This document shows positions 46,973 through 56,800 of a stretch of 64,000 bases of DNA, in pieces. The notes beneath the pieces are model-generated. The model searched no databases, was not told the DNA's origin, and saw only the letters and a list, made by a program, of their open reading frames with translations. The position numbers were made by a program, and so were the translations under genes. Every line of letters starts with the position of its first letter. Positions within the stretch are counted from its first letter, which is position 1. This DNA is from Streptomyces sp. NBC_01306 (GTDB lineage: Bacteria; Actinomycetota; Actinomycetes; Streptomycetales; Streptomycetaceae): positions 2,235,501 through 2,299,500 of the forward strand of contig NZ_JAPEPC010000001.1 of assembly GCF_026340465.1 (NCBI RefSeq). Reading direction: 5' to 3'.

Positions 46973-47316
46973 CGGTCCATGATGAAGGCCGGGGTATACG
47001 AAACGGGGATCTCCCCCCGTCCGGGCCGCGCCGCCGTGGCCCCGGGCGGCACGGGCCGGGCCGTGGAGCGCGGGGGTCCGGCCCCACCCCCGTAGGCGCA
47101 GGACCCCCGCACGACGCGGGTCGCCCGCCCAGGACGCACGTCTCGCATCGCGCGCCCCGGAACGCACGCCCCGGAGCCGAATGGCCTCGCGACACAGTGC
47201 CCGCACGCCCGTACACGGGGCAACCGAATTCGGCCACCAGCAGAAGCCGTTGCTGCCGCGCCCCGGCGGAGCCAGATCGTCGTGTCCGGTCCTGTCCTGC
47301 CCTGCCCTGCCCTGTC
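46973..47316. other. Non-coding stretch between DMT transporter and OmpA-like gene
   Basis: No credible gene is seen. It contains a pentamer run at about 47291-47320 (cctgt/cctgc/cctac, about six units) next to the OmpA-like stop, and GC-rich sequence ahead of the transporter that must hold its promoter. I could not identify promoter boxes. Confidence 0.6.
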
Positions 47317-47961
47317 CTACGAGGCGGAGCCGGACCCGAGCTTCTCGCCACGGGGGAAGGAGATCTCGACGCGGCGGTTCTTCGTACGGCCCTCTTCGGT
47401 GGCGTTCGAGGCGATCGGGTAGTCCTCGCTGTATCCGCGGATGTCGAACGTGACATCGGAGCCGAGCGACTTGGCCAGCTCCTCCTGCACGGAGTCGGCG
47501 CGCCGCTTGGAGAGGACCTTGCCGTGCTCGTACGAGCCGAGGTTGTCGGTGAACCCGAAGACCCGGACCTTGGTGGCGTGCTGGGCGAGGGCTTCGTCGG
47601 CGATGGCCTTGATGCGCGCCCTGGCCTCCGGATTGAGCTTGGGGCTGTCCTTGGGGAAGAGGACTTCTGCCTGGAGCGCGAACGTCACATCGGCGTTGGT
47701 GTCCTCACGGCGCTCCTCACCGCCGAGGTCCTCGACGACGGACTTGATGTCGAGGACATGGGACGGCGCGAGCGTCGCCCCGTCGCCGAGCCGGAGCCCG
47801 GGGGCGGCGGGGTCGATGGCGGGCGGTGGCGAGGACGTCGTACTGTCCGGGGGCGCGCTGGGGCCGGGGCTGGGACCGGCGGCATGTGCCCCGGTGACGG
47901 TCAGCCCGGTGAGCAGGAGGGTGGCGGCGAGGGTGGCCGCGGGGCGGCGTGGTCGTCTCAT
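47317..47961 (-). CDS. Secreted OmpA/MotB-family protein of the tad operon
   Basis: The product is 214 aa. A Sec signal peptide (about residues 1-28, ending AHAA) is followed by a Pro/Ser-rich linker and an OmpA-like peptidoglycan-binding domain (about 90-205). That domain shows VLFPKDSPKLNPEARARI, VFGFTDNLGSYEHG, LSKRRADSVQ and KNRRVEI. OmpA-type domains hold structures to peptidoglycan, so in this Gram-positive it may anchor the Flp pilus to the wall. It starts 3 bp after the lipoprotein stop and is the last gene of the operon. Confidence 0.93.
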   Translation of the reverse strand: MRRPRRPAATLAATLLLTGLTVTGAHAAGPSPGPSAPPDSTTSSPPPAIDPAAPGLRLGDGATLAPSHVLDIKSVVEDLGGEERREDTNADVTFALQAEVLFPKDSPKLNPEARARIKAIADEALAQHATKVRVFGFTDNLGSYEHGKVLSKRRADSVQEELAKSLGSDVTFDIRGYSEDYPIASNATEEGRTKNRRVEISFPRGEKLGSGSAS

Positions 47962-47964
47962 CGG

Positions 47965-48558
47965 TCACTGCCCGTCGGAGATGTCGATGGTGGCAGGAGG
48001 CATGTCGCCGATCTGGAACTCCACGGACTTGGTACTGGCGGGCGGGGCGGGGAACTGGGCGTAGAACGGCTTCTCCTCGTCCGCCTGGATCCCGCCGCTG
48101 AACTTCGTGCAGAGGCAGCGTCCGTCGGTGTCCCGCAGGATGAGGTACTTCTTCTTGCCTGCCTGGTCGACGAGCGCGGCCCCGGCCATGGACGTGGAGT
48201 TGGCGGCCAGTTCCTTCTCGTCCCCCGCCCAGCTGGGTTCGAGCCAGTACTTGCCGCTTCCGTTCTTCACCGTTCCGCTGACGGTGAGGAAGCCACCGGT
48301 GTCGCGCACCGCCGAGGTGATGGTCAGGGTGATGTCAGCCCCGCCCTTGACCTGTGCCAGGGTCTTGTCGGCCGACGCGGACGGAGCCGGCTGTGCGGTG
48401 TCGCCGCTCCCCTTCGCACCGGCCGCGGGGGGCGACGCGCTCCCCTTGTCCGTTCCTCCGCCGTCGCCTCCGCAGCCCGCCACGGTGAGCGCCAGGCCCG
48501 CTGTGACTGCCACAGTGGCCAGCGCCCTGCGGGCCCTCAAGGTGCGACGCATGTTCAT
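47965..48558 (-). CDS. Secreted lipoprotein of the tad operon
   Basis: The product is 197 aa. A signal peptide ends with lipobox LTVAGC (Cys near residue 29), then comes a Gly/Ser-rich linker and a beta-rich domain (LTITSAVRDTGGFLTVSGTVKNGSG) like DUF4352-type immunoglobulin folds. The family is not firmly recognised. It lies between the tadG-like gene and the OmpA-like gene with gaps of 13 and 3 bp, so it is probably part of the pilus operon and acts at the outer membrane face. Confidence 0.88.
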   Translation of the reverse strand: MNMRRTLRARRALATVAVTAGLALTVAGCGGDGGGTDKGSASPPAAGAKGSGDTAQPAPSASADKTLAQVKGGADITLTITSAVRDTGGFLTVSGTVKNGSGKYWLEPSWAGDEKELAANSTSMAGAALVDQAGKKKYLILRDTDGRCLCTKFSGGIQADEEKPFYAQFPAPPASTKSVEFQIGDMPPATIDISDGQ

Positions 48559-48571
48559 CTACTACTCATCC

Positions 48572-49180
48572 TCACTCGGCCAGGTGGACAGCGAACAGGT
48601 CCTTCGGCTGGGGCAGTTCAATCGTGTCCAGCTTCTTCGGGTCGATCTCCCAGTGCCGGCCGTCACAGTCGAATTCGACGAGCTTCGGGTCTCCGGACGG
48701 CGTGACGGAGCAGCGCGGCTCGATCATCGCGACGGCATGGGCCTTGGCGTGCCTGCCCTCCGTACCGGGGATGACGGACTTGCCGACGGTGAACCGGGTG
48801 GTGATGCTCGCCTCGAAGGCGGGATACCCCTTGACCGTCGTCGGCGCGAGCCCGTCGAGGGTGGCGTCGTTGTCGCCCGCGAGCCGGGCCGCTGCGGCAC
48901 TCCCCGTACCGGCGACAGGGTGGTCGCCGAGCAGCCAGCCCGCCCATGCGTCCTTCTGCCCCAGCGAGCCGGTCAGGCCGTCGGCCATCTGGTCCCGGAC
49001 GTCCTGGGCCGCCGCGAGTGCTGCGGCGTCCGCGGCCGACTGGGCACCGTTGCGGGCCACGGCAGCTTGCGCGAAGGCGAAGTAGGCGAAGGCCAGAAAG
49101 AGCAGTCCGCCCACCACGACGACGTAGATGAGGATGGTCTGGCCCCGGTCGTCCCCGGCGCGGGGCGCCCTCGCCCTCAG
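48572..49180 (-). CDS. TadG-like pilus assembly protein, non-canonical start
   Basis: About 202 aa. The N terminus DRGQTILIYVVVVGGLLFLAFAY-type helix followed by RNGAQSAADAAALAAAQ is the TadE/TadG signature: a single prepilin-like transmembrane helix, then an exported domain. No ATG, GTG or TTG exists in frame between the stop of the upstream frame context and the helix. The best start is the CTG at 49180, overlapping the Flp TGA as CTGA. GTG codons at 49117 and after would cut into the helix. The frame stays open far upstream, but that stretch overlaps flp and is not TadG-like. The role, minor pilin or pilus assembly, is by family. Confidence 0.75.
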   Translation of the reverse strand: MRARAPRAGDDRGQTILIYVVVVGGLLFLAFAYFAFAQAAVARNGAQSAADAAALAAAQDVRDQMADGLTGSLGQKDAWAGWLLGDHPVAGTGSAAAARLAGDNDATLDGLAPTTVKGYPAFEASITTRFTVGKSVIPGTEGRHAKAHAVAMIEPRCSVTPSGDPKLVEFDCDGRHWEIDPKKLDTIELPQPKDLFAVHLAE

Positions 49181-49404
49181 CCCCCGGTGATGGAGTTGAC
49201 GGCAGTACCGATCGCCTTCGAGATGATGTTCTGCAGCCCCAGCCCCCGCACCGCCACCACGATCAGCGCCACGATCACCAGCAGCCCGCCGTACTCCACG
49301 ATGCTCGCGCCGCTGTCGCCCGCGCGCCTCCGCATCCGGGAGACGACCGTGTCGCGCCAGGTGCCGAACGCCAGATACGCCTTGAGCGTGATGTCCTTCG
49401 CCAT
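49177..49404 (-). CDS. flp: Flp-type IVb pilin (major subunit candidate)
   Basis: The product is 75 aa from the Met of MAKDITLKAY, with GGGG 7-8 nt upstream. The prepilin-peptidase site is Gly32 followed by ASIVEYGGLLVIVALIVVAV, giving Glu at +5 and Tyr at +6 of the mature protein, the Flp consensus, with a long hydrophobic helix after it. TadA/B/C encoded upstream would polymerise it. No prepilin peptidase (TadV) gene is in the window. Confidence 0.92.
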   Translation of the reverse strand: MAKDITLKAYLAFGTWRDTVVSRMRRRAGDSGASIVEYGGLLVIVALIVVAVRGLGLQNIISKAIGTAVNSITGG

Positions 49405-49490
49405 GCTCTGCCCCTTCGGGAACGTACGACTCCGTCTCTGCGGCCGGGCTGCCGTACGCGGCGCCCCGCCTCCCCTCACCGCGCAGGGAT

Positions 49491-49625
49491 TCAGCCATGG
49501 CGGCCGGGCTCCCGCGCGGACGTTCCCAGCCATATCGCTTCCGCTGTACGGCTGTTGGTGCTGGTTCGGATGCTGCTGGCAGCGGCGAACTGCTGGTCGC
49601 TCCTGCCGGAGGCGGTACGGTGCAT
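49491..49625 (-). CDS. Possible 44-aa leader ORF
   Basis: An ATG at 49625 is preceded by GGAGGCGGAGGTC, an excellent ribosome site, and the frame runs 44 codons (MHRTASGRSDQQF...). There is no recognisable motif. It may be a leader peptide or a decayed gene. Confidence 0.35.
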   Translation of the reverse strand: MHRTASGRSDQQFAAASSIRTSTNSRTAEAIWLGTSAREPGRHG

Positions 49626-49655
49626 GACCTCCGCCTCCCTCGGACTCGGCCCGAA

Positions 49656-49684
49656 GTCATATCCCTGGGGAGAGGGTGGCACAA
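49656..49684 (-). promoter_or_regulatory. Candidate flp promoter
   Basis: Read on the minus strand: TTGTGC, a 17-bp spacer, then TATGAC, a reasonable Streptomyces sigma-70-type match. It points toward flp, about 250 bp upstream of its start. Confidence 0.45.
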
Positions 49685-49769
49685 AGGGTTGCGGCCTCGA
49701 AGCAGCTGACAGAAAGTGGCCGGATCCCACCCTCCGTGTCAACAGCCGCGCCCTCCGTGGTCTCATCGC

Positions 49770-50660
49770 TCAGTTCCCGAACAGCGAGCCGAAGTCGGTG
49801 GTGGAGCCCAGGAACATGTTCGTCACGATCAGGATGAGCGTCGCCGGGACCATGGTGATCAGCGTGACCACTGTGGCCTGCGGGATCGCCTTCGCCGCCC
49901 GGCGGCGGGAGTTCTGGGCGTCGGTACGTCGCATGTCGTTGGCGATCTGTATGAGGGTGTCCGCGATCGGCGCGCCCAGTTCCTCGCCCTGCTGGAGCGC
50001 GCTGACGAACTGCGAGACCTGCTCGGACTCGTTGCGCCTGCGCAGTTCGTCGAACGCCTGGCGGCGGCTGACACCCATGTCCATCTGGCGCAGTGTGATG
50101 CGCAGTTCGTCGGCCCAGGGCCCCTCGTACTTCTCGGCGACCCGCTCCAGTGCCTGCCGGAAGCCGAGTCCCGCACTGACGACCACGGCCAGGACATCGA
50201 GGAAGTCGGGCAGCGTCCGCTCGATGATGTCCCGGCGCTTGCGGATGGCCTGCCAGATCGTCGCGTCGGCTGCGAACGCCCCGTAGGCGAAGGCGAAGAC
50301 AGCGAAGATCCAGCTGCCGTTGGTGAGCAGCGCGAGGCCCGCGAGGCCGCCGAAGATGCCGTACACCGCGCGGCGGGCCGCATAGCGGTCGACGGTCAGG
50401 CCGCCCGGATTGCCCGCCGAGTCGATCCGGCGGCGCTTCTTCTCCACCGCCCGGGGGCCCATCACCCTCAGCACGGCGGGCGCGAAGCGCATCCCCGCCC
50501 GGTCGACCGCCGCCTCGGCGCCGCCCACCCGGGTGGCGCCGACTTCGAGGGCGACGGCGAGGTCGCTGGGAACCTTCACATCGGAGCGGTACATCCGGAC
50601 GCCCAGGAACATCCCGGCGACGCCCGCGCCGAGTGCCAGTGCGAGCAGCAGTCCCACCAT
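49770..50660 (-). CDS. tadC: TadC-like inner-membrane platform protein (T2SS F family)
   Basis: The product is 296 aa with a T2SSF core (about residues 130-260; LPDFLDVLAVVVSAGLGFRQALERV, SRRQAFDELRRRNES) and hydrophobic helices at the N terminus, near residue 100 and at the C terminus. TadB and TadC form the membrane platform that TadA drives. It lies 18 bp downstream of tadB. Confidence 0.93.
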   Translation of the reverse strand: MVGLLLALALGAGVAGMFLGVRMYRSDVKVPSDLAVALEVGATRVGGAEAAVDRAGMRFAPAVLRVMGPRAVEKKRRRIDSAGNPGGLTVDRYAARRAVYGIFGGLAGLALLTNGSWIFAVFAFAYGAFAADATIWQAIRKRRDIIERTLPDFLDVLAVVVSAGLGFRQALERVAEKYEGPWADELRITLRQMDMGVSRRQAFDELRRRNESEQVSQFVSALQQGEELGAPIADTLIQIANDMRRTDAQNSRRRAAKAIPQATVVTLITMVPATLILIVTNMFLGSTTDFGSLFGN

Positions 50661-50678
50661 GGCGTTTGTCCCGTCCCC

Positions 50679-51617
50679 TCAGACGTCGATCTTGCCGAGG
50701 CGCCGCATCCCGATGAACCCGACGGCGTACAGAGCGAGGGCGATCAGCACGGCCGCCTGGCCCAGCGGGTGGCCGGTCATCCGGGCCAGCGAGCCGGAGT
50801 CCATCGAGTTGAGCATGATCATGGCGCCCAGGCCGAGCAACGGCAGCGTGTACGCGGTGGCGTTGACCTCGGAGAGCATCGTCACGACCTCGCGCCTGGT
50901 CTCCTTGCGCTCCTCCAGGGTCTCGGTGAGGTTGCGCAGGCTGCCGACGACCGTGCCGCCCGCACGGTTGGAGAGGACCAGGGTGGTGACGAGGACGACC
51001 AGTTCCCGGGAGGGCAGCCGGGCCGCCAGCTCGCCCAGGGTCTCGTCGATCGACCTGCCCAGCGCCAGCTGGGCGGTGACCGTGGCCAGTTCCTCGCCTG
51101 CGGGTGCCTCCAGCTCCTCCGCCGCCATGCCCAGTGCGGTACGGAGAGCGAGCCCGGCGGCCGTCGCGTTGGCCAGGATCCGGGACAGCTCGGGGAGCTG
51201 GTTGATGAACGCCTCGATGCGCTTCTGACGCTGCCAGTTGAGGAAGGTGTTGCCCGCCCACAGGGCGACCAGGCCGGCGACCGGGCCGAAGAACGGGGCC
51301 AGCGCGGCGGAGGCGATCAGCCAGAGTGCGGCGAATCCCCCGACGACGTACACGGTGAACTCGCCCGCCGTCAGATCCAGTCCGGTCGCGGACAGCCGCA
51401 GCTGGAGCCGCTTGCCGAAGGCCGTCCCGCGGAGTCTGCGGTCGACTCCGCCAAAGCGGCGGACGCGCAGCCCCTCCGGACGCGGTCCGCTGTACGAGAG
51501 CCGGTCGACCAGGGCTTCGCGCTGCGCCTTCCCTGTGGCGTACGTATGGATACCGGCGACGGCGAGCACACCGCAGAGCAGCGTGCCGCCGATCGCCAGC
51601 AGAGCGATGTTGGTCAT
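50679..51617 (-). CDS. tadB: TadB-like inner-membrane platform protein (T2SS F family)
   Basis: The product is 312 aa. An N-terminal helix, a pair of central helices (about residues 100-135) and C-terminal helices bracket a T2SSF domain (LPELSRILANATAAGLALRTAL ... LAARLPSRELVVLVTTLVLSNRAGG). It starts 9 bp after the tadA stop and partners with TadC. Confidence 0.93.
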   Translation of the reverse strand: MTNIALLAIGGTLLCGVLAVAGIHTYATGKAQREALVDRLSYSGPRPEGLRVRRFGGVDRRLRGTAFGKRLQLRLSATGLDLTAGEFTVYVVGGFAALWLIASAALAPFFGPVAGLVALWAGNTFLNWQRQKRIEAFINQLPELSRILANATAAGLALRTALGMAAEELEAPAGEELATVTAQLALGRSIDETLGELAARLPSRELVVLVTTLVLSNRAGGTVVGSLRNLTETLEERKETRREVVTMLSEVNATAYTLPLLGLGAMIMLNSMDSGSLARMTGHPLGQAAVLIALALYAVGFIGMRRLGKIDV

Positions 51618-51626
51618 GGTGCTGCC

Positions 51627-52960
<1,334 letters not shown>

Positions 52961-52964
<4 letters not shown>

Positions 52965-53452
52965 GGTGCCTCCCTGTCGTTCCCGGCTGTGGCACTCGCG
53001 GCTGTGGTGTCGTTCGGCATGGCGACGGTGCGGTGGACCGGGCCGAAGAGGTGGAAGCCCGGCAGCACGGACGGGACGGCGATGGTGGCGGTCGCGCTCA
53101 CGGTGTCGCCGCCGCTGACACGGACGGTGGTGTTGCCCTGGAGCCAGCCGGACACGGCGTCCTGTCCGGCGGCGCTCCCCGTACCGGCCTCCAGGGCTTC
53201 GGTGCGGGCGGCGGCGCGGGCAGCGGTGCCTGCCTGGTTGGCGGTGTAGCCGACGATGCCGAGCTGGATGGCTGCCATGCCGATGAAGAGGAGGATCGGG
53301 AGCATGCCGGTGAATTCGAGGATGGCGGTGCCACGGTCGTCGCGGCGGCGGATGCGGGTTTCGGGGGCTCCGCCCCCGGGCCCCCGGTCCTCAATTGCCC
53401 CCGGACTTCGTCCGGGGGGACCCCCAGGACGGGCTTGTTCTTGCCGCTTCAT
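52961..53452 (-). CDS. TadE-like minor pilin
   Basis: The product is 163 aa. The DDRGTAILEFTGMLPILLFIGMAAIQLG helix followed by ANQAGTAARAAAR is the TadE signature (Glu in the helix, prepilin-like). The exported domain of about 90 aa is beta-rich. The start at 53452 overlaps the CpaE-TadE stop (ATGA). Oddity: codons for residues about 11-31 lie in a GC-rich double hairpin that looks like an intergenic repeat, so the N-terminal 35 aa are unusual for the family. Confidence 0.85.
53363..53418. repeat. Double hairpin repeat inside the TadE reading frame
   Basis: Two stems lie side by side: gggggc-tcc-gccccc (53363-53377) and cccccggac-ttc-gtccggggg (53398-53418). Such paired GC stems are typical of sequences between Streptomyces genes, yet here they encode the Gly/Pro-rich N terminus of TadE. 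Confidence 0.65.
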
Positions 53453-55059
53453 CCCCCGTCCCCCTCAAGCGCCGCCCCCGCGCTCCCGTCCACCGGCCAC
53501 GGAAAGTTTCCGGCCCCCGGGAAGAGCACCGGGGTGCGCAGGTGGACCGTCGCCTTCATCAGGTTTCCCGACGCGCCGCAGGACACCGTCGCCGCCCCGC
53601 GCCAGTTGGCCGGCAACCGTTTCAGGCCCGCCTCCCGGCAGCCCGCCGTCGAGCCGTCGACCGCGTACGAGGCCGTGGCCGTCCGTGCCGCCTCGTCCGC
53701 CGCGTTGCCCGCCAGGGAGAACGTGTAGCCCCACAGCACGCACTGCCACATCGCCACCAGGACGAAGGCGATCAGCGGGGCCATCCCGGCGAACTCGACC
53801 AGCACCGCGCCCCGGTCGCTGTCGAGCTTGCTGCCCCGGACGCGCAGCCGGCCTCCCCGGGCGCCCCTGCCGTGCGAGGCCGACGCGGGCGCCTTCACCA
53901 GGCCGAGTTCCCCGGCCAGGCCCCACATGGCCTGCTTGACCGTGGAGCGGCTATCCAGGTCCTGCATCCGGCCCGCGTCCACCGCCCCCTGGAGTTCCTT
54001 GAACCCGGCCGGGATCGCGGCGCGGGCCGCCTTCGTGCCGGTGATGCGCTCCACCAGCGGCGGCTGGATCTCGGCGCTCCGGGTGGCCCGGTTGACGACG
54101 GTGACCGTCTCCTCCGCCTTGCGGACCTGGAGCCGGTCCCACATCCGCACCATCCGCTTGGCGGCCCGGACGGCCACCACGTCGGGGGTGACCAACAGCA
54201 GCGCGTGGTCGGCCATTTCGACCGCCGCCGCGTTGGCGCCGGTCAGCTGGGTGCCGCAGTCCACGACCACGATCTCGTACCGGTTGCGCAGCGCGCCGAT
54301 CGCCTGCCGGGCGACCCGGTCGGTGACCTCTTCGCCGCGTTCGCCGTCGCCCGGCGCAAGCAGCAGTCCGATCCCGGTCGGGTGCGCGTACACCGCGTCC
54401 TGGATGACCCGGGGCGAGATGTCGGCGATGCCCGCCAGGTCGGCGATGGAGCGGCGGAACTGTACGTCGAGGTAGGAGGCGACGTCACCGGACTGGAGGT
54501 CGAGGTCGACCAGGGCGACGGACCTGCCGGACGCCTGGGCGGCCAGCGCGAGCTGGACCGCGGTGACGGTGGCGCCGACCCCGCCCTTCGCCCCGGTGAC
54601 CGTGACGACCGTGCCGCCGGGTCCGGCGGCCGGGTCGGGCCCGCCGCCGAGGTGGCGGCGTACGCCGGTGGACCAGGAGGCCGCGTTCTGCACCCGGGCC
54701 GCCAGCTCCTCGTAGCCGAGGGGCAGTCCGATGAGGCCGCGGGCGCCCGCGTCCATCGCCGATGTGTAGAGCAGCGGGCTGATGTCGGCGGTGATGAGGA
54801 CGACGCCGACCGCCGGGAAGCGCAGCGCGACCTCCCTGATCAGTTCCAGCGCGGGGGCCGGGCCGATCCGTTCGTGGACGAGGACGACCTCGGGCAGCTC
54901 GTCGAGCGACTCGGCGGCCAGCCGGGCGAGCAGGTCGAGCAGCGAGGTCGAGTCGGCGACCGGCGGGAAGGGTTCCGCGTCGGGGAGCTGGCTGAGCAGG
55001 GTGATCACCGCGCGCGCCGCGTCCGGGTCACCGGCCACGGGGAGGATACGAGTCGTCAT
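53449..55059 (-). CDS. CpaE/TadZ-like ATPase fused to a TadE-like pseudopilin
   Basis: The product is 536 aa starting at MTTRILPVAG (GAGGGACCG upstream). Residues 1-135 form a receiver-like domain (VGVVLITADISPLLYTSAMDAGARG). Residues 150-395 form a ParA/MinD-type domain with GAKGGVGAT at 156-164 (Ala where ParA has the second Lys, as in atypical TadZ/CpaE), VALVDLDLQSGD and VVVDCGT. From about residue 411 the frame continues into a complete TadE domain: SDRGAVLVEFAGMAPL helix, NAADEAARTA, then a Cys-containing exterior part. Localiser and minor pilin would therefore be one chain crossing the membrane. No stop or start separates them; a sequencing frameshift cannot be excluded. Confidence 0.85.
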   Translation of the reverse strand: MTTRILPVAGDPDAARAVITLLSQLPDAEPFPPVADSTSLLDLLARLAAESLDELPEVVLVHERIGPAPALELIREVALRFPAVGVVLITADISPLLYTSAMDAGARGLIGLPLGYEELAARVQNAASWSTGVRRHLGGGPDPAAGPGGTVVTVTGAKGGVGATVTAVQLALAAQASGRSVALVDLDLQSGDVASYLDVQFRRSIADLAGIADISPRVIQDAVYAHPTGIGLLLAPGDGERGEEVTDRVARQAIGALRNRYEIVVVDCGTQLTGANAAAVEMADHALLLVTPDVVAVRAAKRMVRMWDRLQVRKAEETVTVVNRATRSAEIQPPLVERITGTKAARAAIPAGFKELQGAVDAGRMQDLDSRSTVKQAMWGLAGELGLVKAPASASHGRGARGGRLRVRGSKLDSDRGAVLVEFAGMAPLIAFVLVAMWQCVLWGYTFSLAGNAADEAARTATASYAVDGSTAGCREAGLKRLPANWRGAATVSCGASGNLMKATVHLRTPVLFPGAGNFPWPVDGSAGAALEGDGG

Positions 55060-55066
55060 CGGTCCC

Positions 55067-55780
55067 TCACTTGTCGCCATCGAGGGTGTAGGTGCGGTCG
55101 CGCTGCGGGACGGCCGGGCTGCCGCCTGCCGCGACGAGCGCCAGCCGGACATGGGTCGCGAAGGACTCCGCGTACGCGACACGCTGGGCGTCGAGCGTCT
55201 TGAGGGCGAAGGTGATCGGGACGGCGTCGGTGGCCTGCCGGGACCGGTCGCTCTCGTTCTGACCGGGGTCGAGGGCGGTGAGCTTGCCGACGTCCACGAC
55301 GCGCGCGTTGGAGACGATGACCTTGGAGGTGTCGGGGACACCCTTGTCGTCGCCCTTGAACGTCGCGTAGATGTTGACGTCGGAGCCCGGTGTGATCTTG
55401 CCCGCCACCCCGGTGGAGGCGTCGATCATGATGGCGATCTCCTGCTCGCCCGCGCTGAGTTCGGGCTGCTGGACGATCATGTCGCTCTGCAGCAGTGAGC
55501 CCTTGCGCAGCTGGGTGACGGCGATCTTGCCGCGCACCTGGGCGAGATCGGTCACCGCGTTGCCGGAGAGCCACTTCCGTGGCATCCGTGTCTCCTCGAA
55601 GTCGCCCGGGGTGAGCTGCTTGTACGGGGCTATGTCGCTTCTGACGCGGTACGCCGTGACCTCGGGGCCGACTTTCGCATTCACGTCGCGGATGACCGAG
55701 AGCACGCCGATGATCGCGGCGACGGCGCAGACGGCCGACAGGATCAGCAGGACGACGCCGCGGCGCTGGCGGGAGTTCAC
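55067..55780 (-). CDS. cpaB: CpaB/RcpC-like SAF-domain protein
   Basis: The product is 237 aa with a GTG start at 55780, which overlaps the upstream stop. An N-terminal helix (about residues 8-30) is followed by a SAF domain (VTAYRVRSDIAPYKQLTPGDFEE) and an RcpC/CpaB beta domain (AIMIDASTGVAGKITPGSDVNIYATFKG). CpaB proteins sit outside the membrane and stabilise the pilus base. Next gene starts 7 bp after its stop. Confidence 0.92.
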   Translation of the reverse strand: MNSRQRRGVVLLILSAVCAVAAIIGVLSVIRDVNAKVGPEVTAYRVRSDIAPYKQLTPGDFEETRMPRKWLSGNAVTDLAQVRGKIAVTQLRKGSLLQSDMIVQQPELSAGEQEIAIMIDASTGVAGKITPGSDVNIYATFKGDDKGVPDTSKVIVSNARVVDVGKLTALDPGQNESDRSRQATDAVPITFALKTLDAQRVAYAESFATHVRLALVAAGGSPAVPQRDRTYTLDGDK

Positions 55781-56634
55781 TGGGCGGGCAACCTCTCAAG
55801 CTGGGCGTGCGGATCGGCGAACGGCGCGGAGCAGAACCCGCAGCGGTCTCCTATGAGTTCGAGCCCGCACCAGCGGCACAGCTCGCGGCGTACGGAGGAG
55901 ACCAGCTGGTGGAGGACGGAGAGCTCGGGGATGGCCGCGGCGAACTCCACGAGCCGGGGTGTCGCCCACCAGCCGGCCGAGTCGGCGGGCAGCGCGGTCT
56001 CCAGATGGCCCTGGACCCGCCAGGCCGGGGCGAGCACCGTGGTCACCCAGTCGGACTGGAGCTGGCCCCTGGCCACGAGCAGCCGGGTCGCGAACGACGG
56101 CCCTTCGAGCAGGCCGGGTTCGGCGCCGGTCACCTTGGCCAACTGCGGGACGGGCGAGGCCAGTACGGCGAACTGGGAGCCCGGCAGCCAGGACTTGGCA
56201 TGCGCCGTCAGGGAGACCGGTACGTGGTCGAGCCGGGTGACCGTCGGCAGCAGCGCGCCCGCGTAGATGTAGTGGGCGAGCAGCCGGGCCGCCGACGCGA
56301 GGACACCGGGGCTGAAGTCGCAGACGGAGAGCTGGCGCAGCTGCCGGACGAGCACCGCGACACCGAGCGGCGGCAGGTCGACGGGCAGCAGGGCGATGCG
56401 GTCGCTCTCCAGGACCGAGCGGACGGCGTGCAGCCGCTGGACGCAGGGCGCGGGCAGCGCCGCCGCGTACGGCACGATGACGTAGCCGTGCTGTTCGAGA
56501 AGCGCGTGCAGGTCGGCGACGGCGGCTTCGAGCGACTGCGCGGACGGCGGCTGGAGCACGGCGGCGAGCGGGGTGTGCCGGTCGGACGACGGCAGCACGA
56601 GGTCGCCGCTGGTGACAGCTATGGCGGTCGGCAC
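55777..56634 (-). CDS. Conserved protein with C-terminal zinc ribbon, first gene of the tad operon
   Basis: The product is 285 aa, GTG start at 56634. It is mostly helical with no transmembrane helix or signal. The C terminus holds a CxxC-x(7)-CxxC ribbon (CRWCG ... CGFC), likely binding zinc. Its stop overlaps the cpaB GTG as GTGA, so it belongs to the operon. The family is not recognised; a cytosolic regulatory or assembly role is a guess. Confidence 0.8.
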   Translation of the reverse strand: MPTAIAVTSGDLVLPSSDRHTPLAAVLQPPSAQSLEAAVADLHALLEQHGYVIVPYAAALPAPCVQRLHAVRSVLESDRIALLPVDLPPLGVAVLVRQLRQLSVCDFSPGVLASAARLLAHYIYAGALLPTVTRLDHVPVSLTAHAKSWLPGSQFAVLASPVPQLAKVTGAEPGLLEGPSFATRLLVARGQLQSDWVTTVLAPAWRVQGHLETALPADSAGWWATPRLVEFAAAIPELSVLHQLVSSVRRELCRWCGLELIGDRCGFCSAPFADPHAQLERLPAQ

Positions 56635-56800
56635 GTCGTGGTCCCCCGTTCACAGCGAGTTGCTCCTGCCTCAGCACTGTATCCAGGGGACACGCCGGAA
56701 GAACCACAACTGCCCAAGATTCATTGGATCTTGGCCGGCGGGCAACCGGCCCGGAAGACGGAGAAACGGTGGAGAAGATGCCGCCGCCCGGACAGATCCC

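Larger units (their letters stand above)
49405..49769 (-). other. 365-bp leader upstream of flp
   Basis: This gap lies between tadC and flp on the minus strand. It holds a candidate promoter (49656-49684) and a possible 44-codon ORF (49491-49625). Its length, against gaps of less than 20 bp elsewhere in the operon, suggests independent expression of the pilin. Confidence 0.6.

Noticed and set aside
47197..48705. 502-codon plus-strand frame across the OmpA-like and lipoprotein genes
   Set aside because: Both minus-strand genes have signal peptides and domain motifs; the plus frame has no recognisable content.
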